64,000 nucleotides of DNA from Rahnella sikkimica (GTDB lineage Bacteria > Pseudomonadota > Gammaproteobacteria > Enterobacterales > Enterobacteriaceae). The stretch lies in contig NZ_CP019062.1 in the NCBI RefSeq assembly GCF_002951615.1, forward strand, positions 2,418,001 to 2,482,000. Direction: 5' to 3'. The first letter of the stretch is position 1. Each line of letters opens with the position of its first letter. The notes beneath the pieces were generated by a model, which did no database searches, was not told where the DNA came from, and was given only the letters and a program-made list of their open reading frames with translations. Shown here piece by piece: positions 20,172-27,564 of this stretch. The position numbers and the translations under genes were made by a program.

Positions 20172-21518
20172 ATGGCAGATAAATCCCTCGAAAAAACGCT
20201 GGAAGCAGAATGGTTAGCGGCACAATTACAGGATCGTTCGATGCGGGGCATCGCGATTGAAACAGCGGCGATGATCCGGTCTGGCGTCATCGAGATCGGC
20301 ACCCATCTGCCCGCTGTCCGTGAACTGGCGCAAGCGCTGGGCGTCAGCCCGGCCACGGTATCTGCCGCCTGGGGCCAGCTTCGTCGCCAGAAAGTGATTG
20401 CAGGACGGGGCCGCAACGGCGTCTGGGTGTGCGGTGACATGCTGTCACCCCGCCCGGCACGCTTTGAAAAAATCGGTAACTTTGGCGAGCACATTATTGC
20501 AGATCTGGCGCTGTCATCGCCCGACCCGGCGCTTTTGCCTGATTTGCGCGAAGCCATGCAACACGGGGTTGGCGCAGATAACCTGAACAGCTATCAGCGC
20601 GAAGCCATCGCCCCTTCGCTGCTGGAAGCGGCACGCCACGACTGGCCTTACGACGCACCGGCGTTTATGTCTGCCGACGGCGGATTTGACGGCATGAACC
20701 TCACTCTGCAAACCCTGCTGATGCAAGGTTCCGTTGTAGCGATCGAAGACCCGACCGCCACGCGTTTACTGGATATGCTGGATAATCTCGGCGCTCAGGT
20801 GATCCCGGTAAAATGCGATGAGTTCGGGCCGACCCCGGAATCACTGAGTCTGGCGTTGTCCAAAAATCCGTCCGCGTTTATTTTTCAGCCACGCACCCAT
20901 TCCCACTGCGGCCACGCCATAAATGCCGAACGCTATGCCGAACTCGCCGAAATTCTCAGCCACAGCAATACGCTGATTATTGAGGATGATGGCATCGGGC
21001 AATTGTCCTGCCATCCGCCCGTCAGCATGGGCAGTTTATTGCCGGATCGCACGGTCCATGTACGTTCTTATTCCAAAGCCTACGGGCCGGATTTACGGCT
21101 GGCGGTGATTTCGGGTTCGAAAGATTTAATCAAACAAATCAAATCATTCCGAAATTTCGGGGCGGGATGGTCGAGCCGTATTTTGCAGGAGGCGCTGGCG
21201 TGGCTGATCAAAGATCCAAAAACGCAGGAAAGCATTGCTCACGCAAAAGCAGTTTACGCCCGGCGCCGCAAAGCCATGTCTGACGCCCTGCGTATTCGCG
21301 GGGTGAATATCCCTGAGCGCGACGGGCTGGCGATGTGGATCCCCGTTCCGTCGGAACAGTTTGCGCTGGTCACGCTGGCCGCACGCGGTATAGCTGTGTT
21401 ACCCGGCGAACGCAGCCGCATCGGACCAGGTCAGTTTATCCGTATCAGCACCAGTCAGATTAAACCGGAACAGGTCGATTTAATCGCCGACGCCATCGTT
21501 CTGGCGCTCGGCGCATGA
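20172..21518 (+). CDS. MocR-family regulator (GntR wHTH fused to aminotransferase-like domain)
   Basis: PLP-dependent-type transcription factor. The N-terminal GntR winged helix (about 20-90: HLPAVRELAQALGVSPATVSAAWGQL) joins a class I aminotransferase fold. That fold holds the PLP-binding Lys region (VRSYSKAYGPDLRLAVISG) and the FQPRTHSHCGHAI segment. The length of 448 residues is typical. It is divergent from the decarboxylase-like/amidase genes and is the likely regulator of them and perhaps of the ABC transporter. The effector is unknown. Confidence 0.9.
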   Translation: MADKSLEKTLEAEWLAAQLQDRSMRGIAIETAAMIRSGVIEIGTHLPAVRELAQALGVSPATVSAAWGQLRRQKVIAGRGRNGVWVCGDMLSPRPARFEKIGNFGEHIIADLALSSPDPALLPDLREAMQHGVGADNLNSYQREAIAPSLLEAARHDWPYDAPAFMSADGGFDGMNLTLQTLLMQGSVVAIEDPTATRLLDMLDNLGAQVIPVKCDEFGPTPESLSLALSKNPSAFIFQPRTHSHCGHAINAERYAELAEILSHSNTLIIEDDGIGQLSCHPPVSMGSLLPDRTVHVRSYSKAYGPDLRLAVISGSKDLIKQIKSFRNFGAGWSSRILQEALAWLIKDPKTQESIAHAKAVYARRRKAMSDALRIRGVNIPERDGLAMWIPVPSEQFALVTLAARGIAVLPGERSRIGPGQFIRISTSQIKPEQVDLIADAIVLALGA

Positions 21519-21521
21519 ACA

Positions 21522-21953
21522 TCAGCGGGGAGTCAGCTTTTTCATCAGATATTTAGGTGATTCCTCATACTCCGCGCGGGCGTAAAAAACGTGCGCGCGG
21601 ACACGACGCGTATGGCTGTGCACTTCCATCCGGTCACAGCCCCGGTCAGCGGCCAGACGTTCGGCTTCATCCAGTAATTTCTGCCCGATCCCTGAGCCGC
21701 GAGACTCGCTGCTTACGCACAAATAACTGATACGACAAAATTCGCCGGCAAGGGCAATTTGCGGGATAAAATGCAGTGAGATAAAACCCACCGCGCGGCC
21801 TTCACTTTCAGCAACCAGTAGCCGGCTGTCAGGATTAGCGGCCATTGAGACAACCCGTTCCGCGATCGCTTCTGGTGTATTGGGATAATCCAGATCACCG
21901 AGTAATCCCGCCAGAATCTGCGCGTCGTTCACATCACCTTCTCTGATTAACAT
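21522..21953 (-). CDS. GNAT-family N-acetyltransferase
   Basis: A 143-residue single-domain acetyltransferase. The acetyl-CoA binding motif is SRGSGIGQKLLDEAE (Q/RxxGxG/A type), preceded by the beta-4 strand ISYLCVSSESRG. A C-terminal HVFYARAEYEESPKYLMKKL matches the usual F-Y-x-x-x-G-F region, though with AEY in place of GF. It is convergent with the MocR gene, three bases apart. The substrate is unknown. Confidence 0.88.
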   Translation of the reverse strand: MLIREGDVNDAQILAGLLGDLDYPNTPEAIAERVVSMAANPDSRLLVAESEGRAVGFISLHFIPQIALAGEFCRISYLCVSSESRGSGIGQKLLDEAERLAADRGCDRMEVHSHTRRVRAHVFYARAEYEESPKYLMKKLTPR

Positions 21954-22033
21954 GGCTTGTCCTTGTTAAAATCTGTTTCGAATTCGCGGCTACACAATCG
22001 CTATCGCACACTGTAAACTTACCGCCTGCAATA

Positions 22034-22085
22034 TGGAGATGACATTCCTCCCAAACCGCCTTTACCGGCTGATGATGTCTGCGCA
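22034..22085 (+). ncRNA. Fluoride riboswitch (crcB motif)
   Basis: The 52 bases fit the crcB-motif aptamer: GGAGATGACATTCCTCC at 22035-22051, the AACCGCC strand at 22054-22060, and the 3' part GGCTGATGATGTCT at 22067-22080. The conserved GATGA, AACCGCC and GCTGATGA elements are in order and at normal spacing. The next gene is crcB, a fluoride exporter and the classic partner. The 66 bases between aptamer and ATG, ending in a run of Ts, should hold the expression platform. Confidence 0.9.
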
Positions 22086-22151
22086 ATCTCGCGAGAGGTT
22101 CGTAGCGTCGTGCCGGGCCTTTCAGAATTTCACTTTTTTTAAGGTTTTTCT

Positions 22152-22535
22152 ATGTTCAGTACCTTTCTTGCCGTGTTGATTGGTGGTGCGGTTGGCAGTG
22201 TTGCCCGGTGGTATCTCGGGCTCAAAATGAATGTGATCACGCCCGTGGTGCCGCTGGGTACGCTGGCGGTTAATCTTATTGGCGCATTTATTATTGGTCT
22301 GGCTATCGCGATTTTTGGCCGTATGAACAGCGTCGATCCGGTGGTTAAAGCGCTTATCACCACCGGTTTTTGTGGCGGCCTGACGACATTTTCAACATTT
22401 TCACTCGAAGTGGTCACGCTGTTGCAAATGGGCCGTTTTGGCGATGCCCTGCTTAACATTGCGCTTAATCTTTTCGGTTCGATTGCCCTGACGCTGCTCG
22501 GTTTCATGCTGGTCAGCTGGTACACGGCGCACTGA
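22152..22535 (+). CDS. crcB: Fluoride ion exporter CrcB/Fluc
   Basis: Small four-helix membrane protein that works as a dual-topology dimer and lets fluoride leave the cell. The family signatures [24 protein letters not shown] and [15 protein letters not shown] are all present in 127 residues. AAGG lies before the ATG. A fluoride riboswitch precedes it, so induction by fluoride is expected. It occupies the crcB position between ybeM and cspE known from E. coli. Confidence 0.97.
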   Translation: MFSTFLAVLIGGAVGSVARWYLGLKMNVITPVVPLGTLAVNLIGAFIIGLAIAIFGRMNSVDPVVKALITTGFCGGLTTFSTFSLEVVTLLQMGRFGDALLNIALNLFGSIALTLLGFMLVSWYTAH

Positions 22536-22545
22536 TCCTACCTTC

Positions 22546-22580
22546 CGGCGATGCCTTTTTTATGACAACAGGCATCGCCG
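22546..22580 (+). terminator. Hairpin after crcB
   Basis: Ten-base perfect stem CGGCGATGCC (22546-22555) and GGCATCGCCG (22571-22580). The loop contains a run of six Ts. It follows the crcB stop by ten bases. Confidence 0.7.
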
Positions 22581-22620
22581 TAACAAATTTGTGACACAGC
22601 TTCACATCTCCCCGGCGTTT

Positions 22621-22653
22621 CTTAATGTTTCCTTCATGTTATCTGCAGATAAT
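22621..22653 (+). promoter_or_regulatory. Candidate PmrA/OmpR-type direct repeat and promoter
   Basis: Two half-sites CTTAAT (22621-22626) and CTTCAT (22632-22637) are separated by five bases, the layout of PmrA (BasR) boxes and of related OmpR-family regulators. Ten bases further is GATAAT (22648-22653), a good -10. The repeat covers the place where a -35 would be, as expected for an activated promoter. The assignment to a specific regulator is inference. Confidence 0.5.
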
Positions 22654-22690
22654 GGCAAAACCTGATCAGGTTTATACATTGAGGTTTGCC

Positions 22691-22783
22691 ATGTTTTCTG
22701 TTCCAAAAACGTCGTCTGAATTTCTGGTTGTTGCCCTCTGCGTTCTTACCGTATTGGCTTTTTTACAGGCGTACTTTGGATAG
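22691..22783 (+). CDS. Predicted 30-residue membrane peptide
   Basis: An open frame of 30 codons encodes a short polar N-terminus (MFSVPKTSSE), one hydrophobic segment (FLVVALCVLTVLAFL) and an aromatic end (QAYFG). GAGG lies six bases before the ATG. A good -10 and a PmrA-like direct repeat precede it, and a hairpin at 22828-22854 follows it. I do not recognise a family. In size and layout it recalls PmrR, the Salmonella PmrA-induced membrane peptide of about 30 residues, but sequence similarity is slight. Coding status rests on context. Confidence 0.5.
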   Translation: MFSVPKTSSEFLVVALCVLTVLAFLQAYFG

Positions 22784-22827
22784 ACAGATGCGCCCCGCGC
22801 GTAAATAGTTCCCCCTCTTTTCTGCCG

Positions 22828-22854
22828 ACGGCGTATTGATAATCAATGCGCCGT
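22828..22854 (+). terminator. Terminator after the small membrane peptide
   Basis: Twelve paired positions (one G-T wobble) between ACGGCGTATTGA (22828-22839) and TCAATGCGCCGT (22843-22854), with TTTGCCTTTCTC after it. It lies 45 bases beyond the small gene's stop. Confidence 0.65.
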
Positions 22855-22925
22855 TTGCCTTTCTCAAACGGTGCAAACCGCGCTGAAACGAAACGTCACT
22901 TTTCGTTCCCTTAATAATACAAATA

Positions 22926-22976
22926 TTTACCTGTTCCTCCTTATTGCCTATAATTGAGAATGATCGTTCACACTCA
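22926..22976 (+). promoter_or_regulatory. tetR-bcr promoter with overlapping operator
   Basis: A good sigma-70 promoter: TTTACC (22926-22931), 17-base spacer, TATAAT (22949-22954). Directly after the -10 is an imperfect 22-base palindrome (22955-22976, outer arms TGAG and CTCA, core AATGATCGTT). This is the usual size and place for a TetR-family operator that represses its own gene. Confidence 0.65.
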
Positions 22977-23001
22977 TTTTCCACAGAGGTGCCAGGTATC
23001 C

Positions 23002-23658
23002 ATGCTTCACCCACAACTTTGCAGTAAAGACGCGCGCATCAGTGCGCGACGCGACCAGATCATCGCCGCCGCCCGGCTGTGTTTTCGTAAACACGGTTTT
23101 CATGGCGCAGGCATGGCTGAAATAGCTAAAACGTCGCAGCTCAGTGTGGGGCAAATTTACCGGTATTTCGCCAATAAAGACGCCATCATCGAAGAAATTG
23201 TTCGTCGCATCGTGATGAAGAAAATCCGCCTGATGACCGGCAACGCGCATAATTTGCAGCAGGTTGCTCACAATCTGGCGCACCGCCGGATTGGCAATTT
23301 AAGCGCGCCTTACAAAGAAGATCAGTGTACTGAGCAAAAAGAACAGGCAGAAATTGACCACGCATTGATGCTGGAAGTCGCCGCAGAAGCAACCCGCAAT
23401 CCTGTCGTGGAAAAAATCTGGCGCGATTCAGAAAAAGCACTGTTCAACGAAGCAAAATCCCTTCTCACCGCCACATTCCCGCAATTTTCAGAGGCTGAAA
23501 TGACGGCGAAAGTCGAATCTCTGGCGGTGATCTGTGAGGGCACCGCATTCCGACGTATGACTACCGTTCACGCCGACGCAGAGCATCTGGAAGCTTTATA
23601 CAATCGCTACTTCCAGGATCTCTTTGAAACGGATTTAACCACCCGCAAACTGGAATAA
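23002..23658 (+). CDS. TetR-family transcriptional regulator
   Basis: The N-terminal helix-turn-helix is clear (RDQIIAAARLCFRKHGFHGAGMAEIAKTSQLSVGQIYRYFANKDAI). The all-helical C-terminal ligand domain is variable. I choose ATG 23002, after AGAGGTGCCAGGT; an upstream in-frame start at 22954 lies inside the promoter's -10 and is excluded. The efflux gene follows after nine bases, so this is a regulator-pump operon, probably autorepressed through the palindrome at 22955-22976. Confidence 0.9.
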   Translation: MLHPQLCSKDARISARRDQIIAAARLCFRKHGFHGAGMAEIAKTSQLSVGQIYRYFANKDAIIEEIVRRIVMKKIRLMTGNAHNLQQVAHNLAHRRIGNLSAPYKEDQCTEQKEQAEIDHALMLEVAAEATRNPVVEKIWRDSEKALFNEAKSLLTATFPQFSEAEMTAKVESLAVICEGTAFRRMTTVHADAEHLEALYNRYFQDLFETDLTTRKLE

Positions 23659-23667
23659 ACTTTCACC

Positions 23668-24855
23668 ATGAGCGCTCATCTGCAAGAAAAACGCCTCGGT
23701 TACGCCCTGGTTCTCGGCTCGCTTGCCGCCCTCGGCCCGTTATGTACGGATCTATATCTTCCTGCATTGCCTGAAATGGCCGGCGATCTCAATACTTCCA
23801 CCGCCAGCGCGCAGCTGAGCCTGACCGCCGGTTTACTCGGCCTCGGTTTCGGTCAGTTATTATTTGGCCCGCTCAGTGACCGCTATGGCAGGATGCGCCC
23901 ATTGCTGTGGTCGCTGGCATTACTGCTCGCCACCTCGGTCTGGTGCGCGGTGGCGCAGGACATCAATCAGCTGATTGTCGCCCGTCTGTTACAGGGTATT
24001 GCGGGCGCAGGCGGCGCGGTGCTTTCACGCGCCATCGCCAGAGATCTCTATAACGGCCATGAACTCACGCGGTTCTTCGCGTTACTGATGCTGGTGAACG
24101 GGCTCGCGCCGATTGTCGCCCCGGTACTGGGCGGTGCGATGCTCAACTGGATAAACTGGCGGGGGATTTTCGCCGTACTGGCCTTTGTCGCCATTCTGCT
24201 TTTCAGCTTCTCTTCGCTGAAACTGCATGAAACCCTGCTGCCGGAACGCCGGTCGCAGGGCGGTATTTTCAGCATGTTAGGCTCGGTGTTTAGTCTGCTG
24301 AAACATCGCCCGTTTATGGGGCTGTGTCTGACGCAAGGTTTTGTGATGGCCGGGATGTTTGCTTACATCGGCGCATCGCCTTTTGTACTGCAACAGATTT
24401 ACCACCTCAGCCCGCAGATGTTCAGCCTGTGCTTCGCGATTAACGGTATCGGGCTGGTGATTTCTGCTCAGGTTTCCACGCGCCTCAGCCGTCGTTTCGG
24501 TGAAATGGCGCTGGTTAAAGCCGGGTTAGTGATTGCGGCCGTGGCTTCTGTTGCGCTGGTGATTGCTGCCAGCCTGAATGCGCCGCTGGTGACGCTGCTG
24601 GTGCCGCTGTTCTTCTCGGTGATGGTGATCGGGATTATCGGGCCGAATGCGGGGTCGCTGGCGATGCAAAGTCAGGGGAAAAATGCGGGGAGCGCGTCGG
24701 CGCTGCTGGGCGTGTGTATGTTTGCGCTCGGGGCGATTGCCGTGCCGGTCACCGGTTTTGGCAGTATGCCTGCGCTGTCGATGGGTCTGACAATTTTAGG
24801 TTGTTACGCGATTGCGATTTTGATGTTCGTAACGCTGGTACGCAAAAACGCCTAA
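23668..24855 (+). CDS. Bcr/CflA-family multidrug efflux MFS transporter
   Basis: Proton-driven drug exporter of 395 residues and 12 membrane segments. Family signs are GPLCTDLYLPALPEMAGDL in the first helix, the loop motif GPLSDRYGRMRPLL and LLQGIAGAGGAVLSRAIARDLY. Known relatives export bicyclomycin, chloramphenicol or florfenicol; the substrate here cannot be read from sequence. It is co-transcribed with the TetR gene. A strong terminator separates it from convergent cspE. Confidence 0.92.
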   Translation: MSAHLQEKRLGYALVLGSLAALGPLCTDLYLPALPEMAGDLNTSTASAQLSLTAGLLGLGFGQLLFGPLSDRYGRMRPLLWSLALLLATSVWCAVAQDINQLIVARLLQGIAGAGGAVLSRAIARDLYNGHELTRFFALLMLVNGLAPIVAPVLGGAMLNWINWRGIFAVLAFVAILLFSFSSLKLHETLLPERRSQGGIFSMLGSVFSLLKHRPFMGLCLTQGFVMAGMFAYIGASPFVLQQIYHLSPQMFSLCFAINGIGLVISAQVSTRLSRRFGEMALVKAGLVIAAVASVALVIAASLNAPLVTLLVPLFFSVMVIGIIGPNAGSLAMQSQGKNAGSASALLGVCMFALGAIAVPVTGFGSMPALSMGLTILGCYAIAILMFVTLVRKNA

Positions 24856-24886
24856 GGTTTGCCTTTATACCCACCAATGTACAGGC

Positions 24887-24916
24887 AAAAAAAAACCCGC
24901 TTCGGCGGGTTTTTTA
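24887..24916. terminator. Bidirectional terminator between MFS gene and cspE
   Basis: AACCCGC (24894-24900), UUCG-type tetraloop TTCG, GCGGGTT (24905-24911). It has an A-run on one side and a T-run on the other, so it fits both convergent genes. Confidence 0.93.
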
Positions 24917-24931
24917 AGAAATCGGCTAAAG

Positions 24932-25141
24932 TCAGATAGCGATAACGTTAGCAGCCGACGGGCCTTTGGCACCATTGGTGATTTCGAACTCTACGCGTTG
25001 GCCTTCAGCAAGGGTTTTGAAACCGTTGCTGGAAATAGCAGAGAAATGAACGAAAACATCTTTGCTGCCATCTTCAGGGGTAATGAAACCAAAACCTTTA
25101 GATTCATTGAACCACTTAACGCTACCTTTAATCTTAGACAT
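24932..25141 (-). CDS. cspE: Cold-shock-like RNA chaperone CspE
   Basis: A 69-residue OB-fold RNA-binding protein that melts secondary structure and acts as an antiterminator. RNP1 (KGFGFIT) and RNP2 (VFVHF) are intact, and nearly every residue matches E. coli CspE. The ATG at 25141 gives the family length; an in-frame start ten codons upstream is unlikely. Its place after crcB agrees with E. coli, although pagP, which lies there in E. coli, is absent. Confidence 0.95.
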   Translation of the reverse strand: MSKIKGSVKWFNESKGFGFITPEDGSKDVFVHFSAISSNGFKTLAEGQRVEFEITNGAKGPSAANVIAI

Positions 25142-25318
25142 CAAACTTACCTTTACGTGAATGTTGGACACAAAACGTGTGTCAAATACAGTACAGCAAC
25201 AGATTTAACTTTTGTCCAGAATTCTGATGGCAATAAGAGATAAAGCTCTCACTCTTCACTTTCTGTCGCCGTTTTCTGCTGCCAGAACGGCCTTTAATAG
25301 CCGTATGACATCAACCAG

Positions 25319-26059
25319 TTAGAAAAACGAGTCGTCGTCGTCGTTGCTGTATTCATCCGAATTAAAGTCATCAGAACCGAACCCTAAATTCGAATTATCG
25401 TTACGCAGCGAGGCATCTTCCCAGGACGGCACGTTGCTGTCGAAACCCTGCGAGTTGTCGAGGAAACTGCTGTCGGCAGGATTCAGATCCTGCACCGGCG
25501 GCTCTTCAATGATATTGACGATTTCCTGCGGCTGACTGTGATGGAACATGCCGGTCAACATATCTGCCAGCACAACCCCGCCCGCCACACCGGCCGCTGT
25601 GCGCAATGCGCTGCCCAGAAAACCCGGTGCCTGTGGCGCGGCCTGAGCCGGAGCCTGCTGTTGTGGCGTATATTGTTGCTGCTGAGGTTGTGCGCCCCAG
25701 GCTTGCGTTCCCGGAATCGGCTGGCTGCCTTGTGAAGACTGACGCACGGGCTCAGGTTGTGACGAACCGCCACCGAACAGCCCGGCGAGGAAGCCGGTGC
25801 TTTGCGGTTTCGCATTCTGCGCCTGCTGTTGCAGCTGTTCGTTTTGCTGTTGCAGTTCCTTCACCTGAGCATTCAGTTTGGTCAGCGCCGCTTCCTGAAT
25901 AATCATCGCCTGCGCCATGTAATACGGAGCGGACGGTTGCTGGCGGATATGGCCCTGAATCACACGTTCAGCTTCCGCATCACGCGGTGCCGTATTGGAC
26001 TCAGCCTGTTGTAAGCGACTAAAAAGCCCGTCAATTAAACGCTGTTCTTCAGATTGCAT
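25319..26059 (-). CDS. DUF2076 domain-containing protein
   Basis: A 246-residue protein with the DUF2076 N-terminus (MQSEEQRLIDGLFSRLQQAE, then RDAEAERVIQGHI). A Gln-rich coiled-coil-like stretch (about 80-100), a Gln/Pro/Ala-rich linker and a short hydrophobic glycine segment (TAAGVAGGVVLADMLTGMFHH) follow. The tail is very acidic and Asn/Asp/Ser-rich, ending DDDDSFF. There is no signal peptide. Function is unknown; some members are annotated as ligand-binding sensors without experiment. It is a single gene with no operon partner. Confidence 0.8.
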   Translation of the reverse strand: MQSEEQRLIDGLFSRLQQAESNTAPRDAEAERVIQGHIRQQPSAPYYMAQAMIIQEAALTKLNAQVKELQQQNEQLQQQAQNAKPQSTGFLAGLFGGGSSQPEPVRQSSQGSQPIPGTQAWGAQPQQQQYTPQQQAPAQAAPQAPGFLGSALRTAAGVAGGVVLADMLTGMFHHSQPQEIVNIIEEPPVQDLNPADSSFLDNSQGFDSNVPSWEDASLRNDNSNLGFGSDDFNSDEYSNDDDDSFF

Positions 26060-26242
26060 AAATTCACCTTGTTGATGTGTCGCACTACGCCAGTCGGCGT
26101 TATGCAGATACAGTAATACAGTTATATTTTTGTATGAATTAACGGAGTGTCAACAAATGTGACGGAGGTAAAATTTGTGCAGAAGAACCGTGACAGGGTT
26201 GAAAAACCGCCTGCAAGGCCACAGGCGGGAAGACTCAGAGAC

Positions 26243-27376
26243 TTATTTCTTCGGGGACCAGCCCAGAATGAAATCCTGGTCCGGCAGGTTGGTATAGTTA
26301 CGCACCAGCTCGTGGTAGGTTTTTGCCGGGTCCAGATTTTTAAACTGTTCCGGATAAATGAATTTCGCCAGATATTCCATCCCGACGATGTTGTACGGGT
26401 GGTTGTAGAACTGGTGGTAAACGCCGTAAACGTGCTGGCTGCTGACCGCCGGGATCTGCGCCACACCGGTACGGGAAAGCAGAACTTTCGCTTCTTTGTC
26501 GATGCTGGCTTCATTCGCGCCATAACCGAACGGCAGAATGTGAGTCACCGAGCCATTTTTACTCGGGCGCGCTGAACCGGTCATGATGTAAACGTCCGGC
26601 TTCATGCTGATAACCTGCTCCAGAGAAACGGTGCCTGATGCACCCGGCAGCAATTTGGTGCCGATATTATCCGCGCCTACCGCCTGAATCAGTTTGCCCC
26701 AGCCCGCGTCGCCGTGGGTAAAGCAGCAGGAATCATCACGACCGGCAATCGGCTCGATGAATACATTAGGTTTGTTTTTAATGGCCGCAACGACTTTCTG
26801 AATGTTCTGGAAGTGCTCGTTATAAAACGCGGTATACGTGCGGGCATTGTCTTCCTGATTCACAATTTTACCCAGCAGCTCAATGCTCGGTGCCGTGTCT
26901 TTTGCCGGATCCGCTTCGTAGTCCACGAACACAACAGGAATATGCAACGCCGCGAGCTTATCCAACACGCCCGCCTGTGCCAGAGAATTTTTAGCACGCA
27001 CCTGCGCAATCATCAGATCAGGTTTTTTGGAAATTACGGTCTCCAGATCTACCTGTCCTTTGTCGGTGAAACCCATATCCAAAATCTTTGACGACTCAGG
27101 CCATTTGCTTTTCAGCATGTCCCAGGTGCCGCTGTCCGTGGTTTTCAGCAGATTATTCCAGGCGACGACGCGCTTAAACGGATCGGATTTATCCAGCACG
27201 GCCAGCGCCAGAATATCGCGGCCGTCCTGCAAAATGATGCGCTGTGGCGCTTTATCGAGCGTCACTTTCTGCCCGCTGAGATCGGTAACAGTCAGCGGAT
27301 AAGTGGTAGCAAAAGTGGAAAAAGAGGCGGCCATCAGACCTGCGACAGACAGCACGCGGGCAGTGTTTTTTAACAT
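26243..27376 (-). CDS. Iron-siderophore/heme-type ABC transporter substrate-binding protein
   Basis: Periplasmic receptor of the FepB/BtuF (type III) class. It has a signal peptide (MLKNTARVLSVAGLMAASFSTFA) and the N-terminal core (YPLTVTDLSGQKVTLDKAPQRIILQDGRDIL). The 377 residues run from ATG 27376. A Fur box overlaps the upstream region at 27410-27428, so induction under iron shortage is expected. No permease or ATPase gene lies next to it, so it must use components encoded elsewhere. The ligand is unknown. Confidence 0.87.
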   Translation of the reverse strand: MLKNTARVLSVAGLMAASFSTFATTYPLTVTDLSGQKVTLDKAPQRIILQDGRDILALAVLDKSDPFKRVVAWNNLLKTTDSGTWDMLKSKWPESSKILDMGFTDKGQVDLETVISKKPDLMIAQVRAKNSLAQAGVLDKLAALHIPVVFVDYEADPAKDTAPSIELLGKIVNQEDNARTYTAFYNEHFQNIQKVVAAIKNKPNVFIEPIAGRDDSCCFTHGDAGWGKLIQAVGADNIGTKLLPGASGTVSLEQVISMKPDVYIMTGSARPSKNGSVTHILPFGYGANEASIDKEAKVLLSRTGVAQIPAVSSQHVYGVYHQFYNHPYNIVGMEYLAKFIYPEQFKNLDPAKTYHELVRNYTNLPDQDFILGWSPKK

Positions 27377-27409
27377 GCAAATCCCCGAAAATGAGAATGA
27401 ATAAGAAAT

Positions 27410-27428
27410 GATTTTGATAATTGTTATC
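27410..27428 (-). promoter_or_regulatory. Fur box
   Basis: The 19-mer matches the Fur consensus (GATAATGATAATCATTATC) at 15 of 19 positions, counted on the plus strand. It lies 34 bases upstream of the start codon of the iron-complex binding protein. Confidence 0.82.
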
Positions 27429-27564
27429 AAATGAAGAGGAAATAATAAACAAGGAATGAATAGCGAGGCAATGGTTTTAAAAGGGAAAAAGCCTGATAAA
27501 ACATGTCGAAATATGACTGAGCGGAAGATTCCCCCGCTCAGTCGTTATGCGTCACGCGCAAAAT

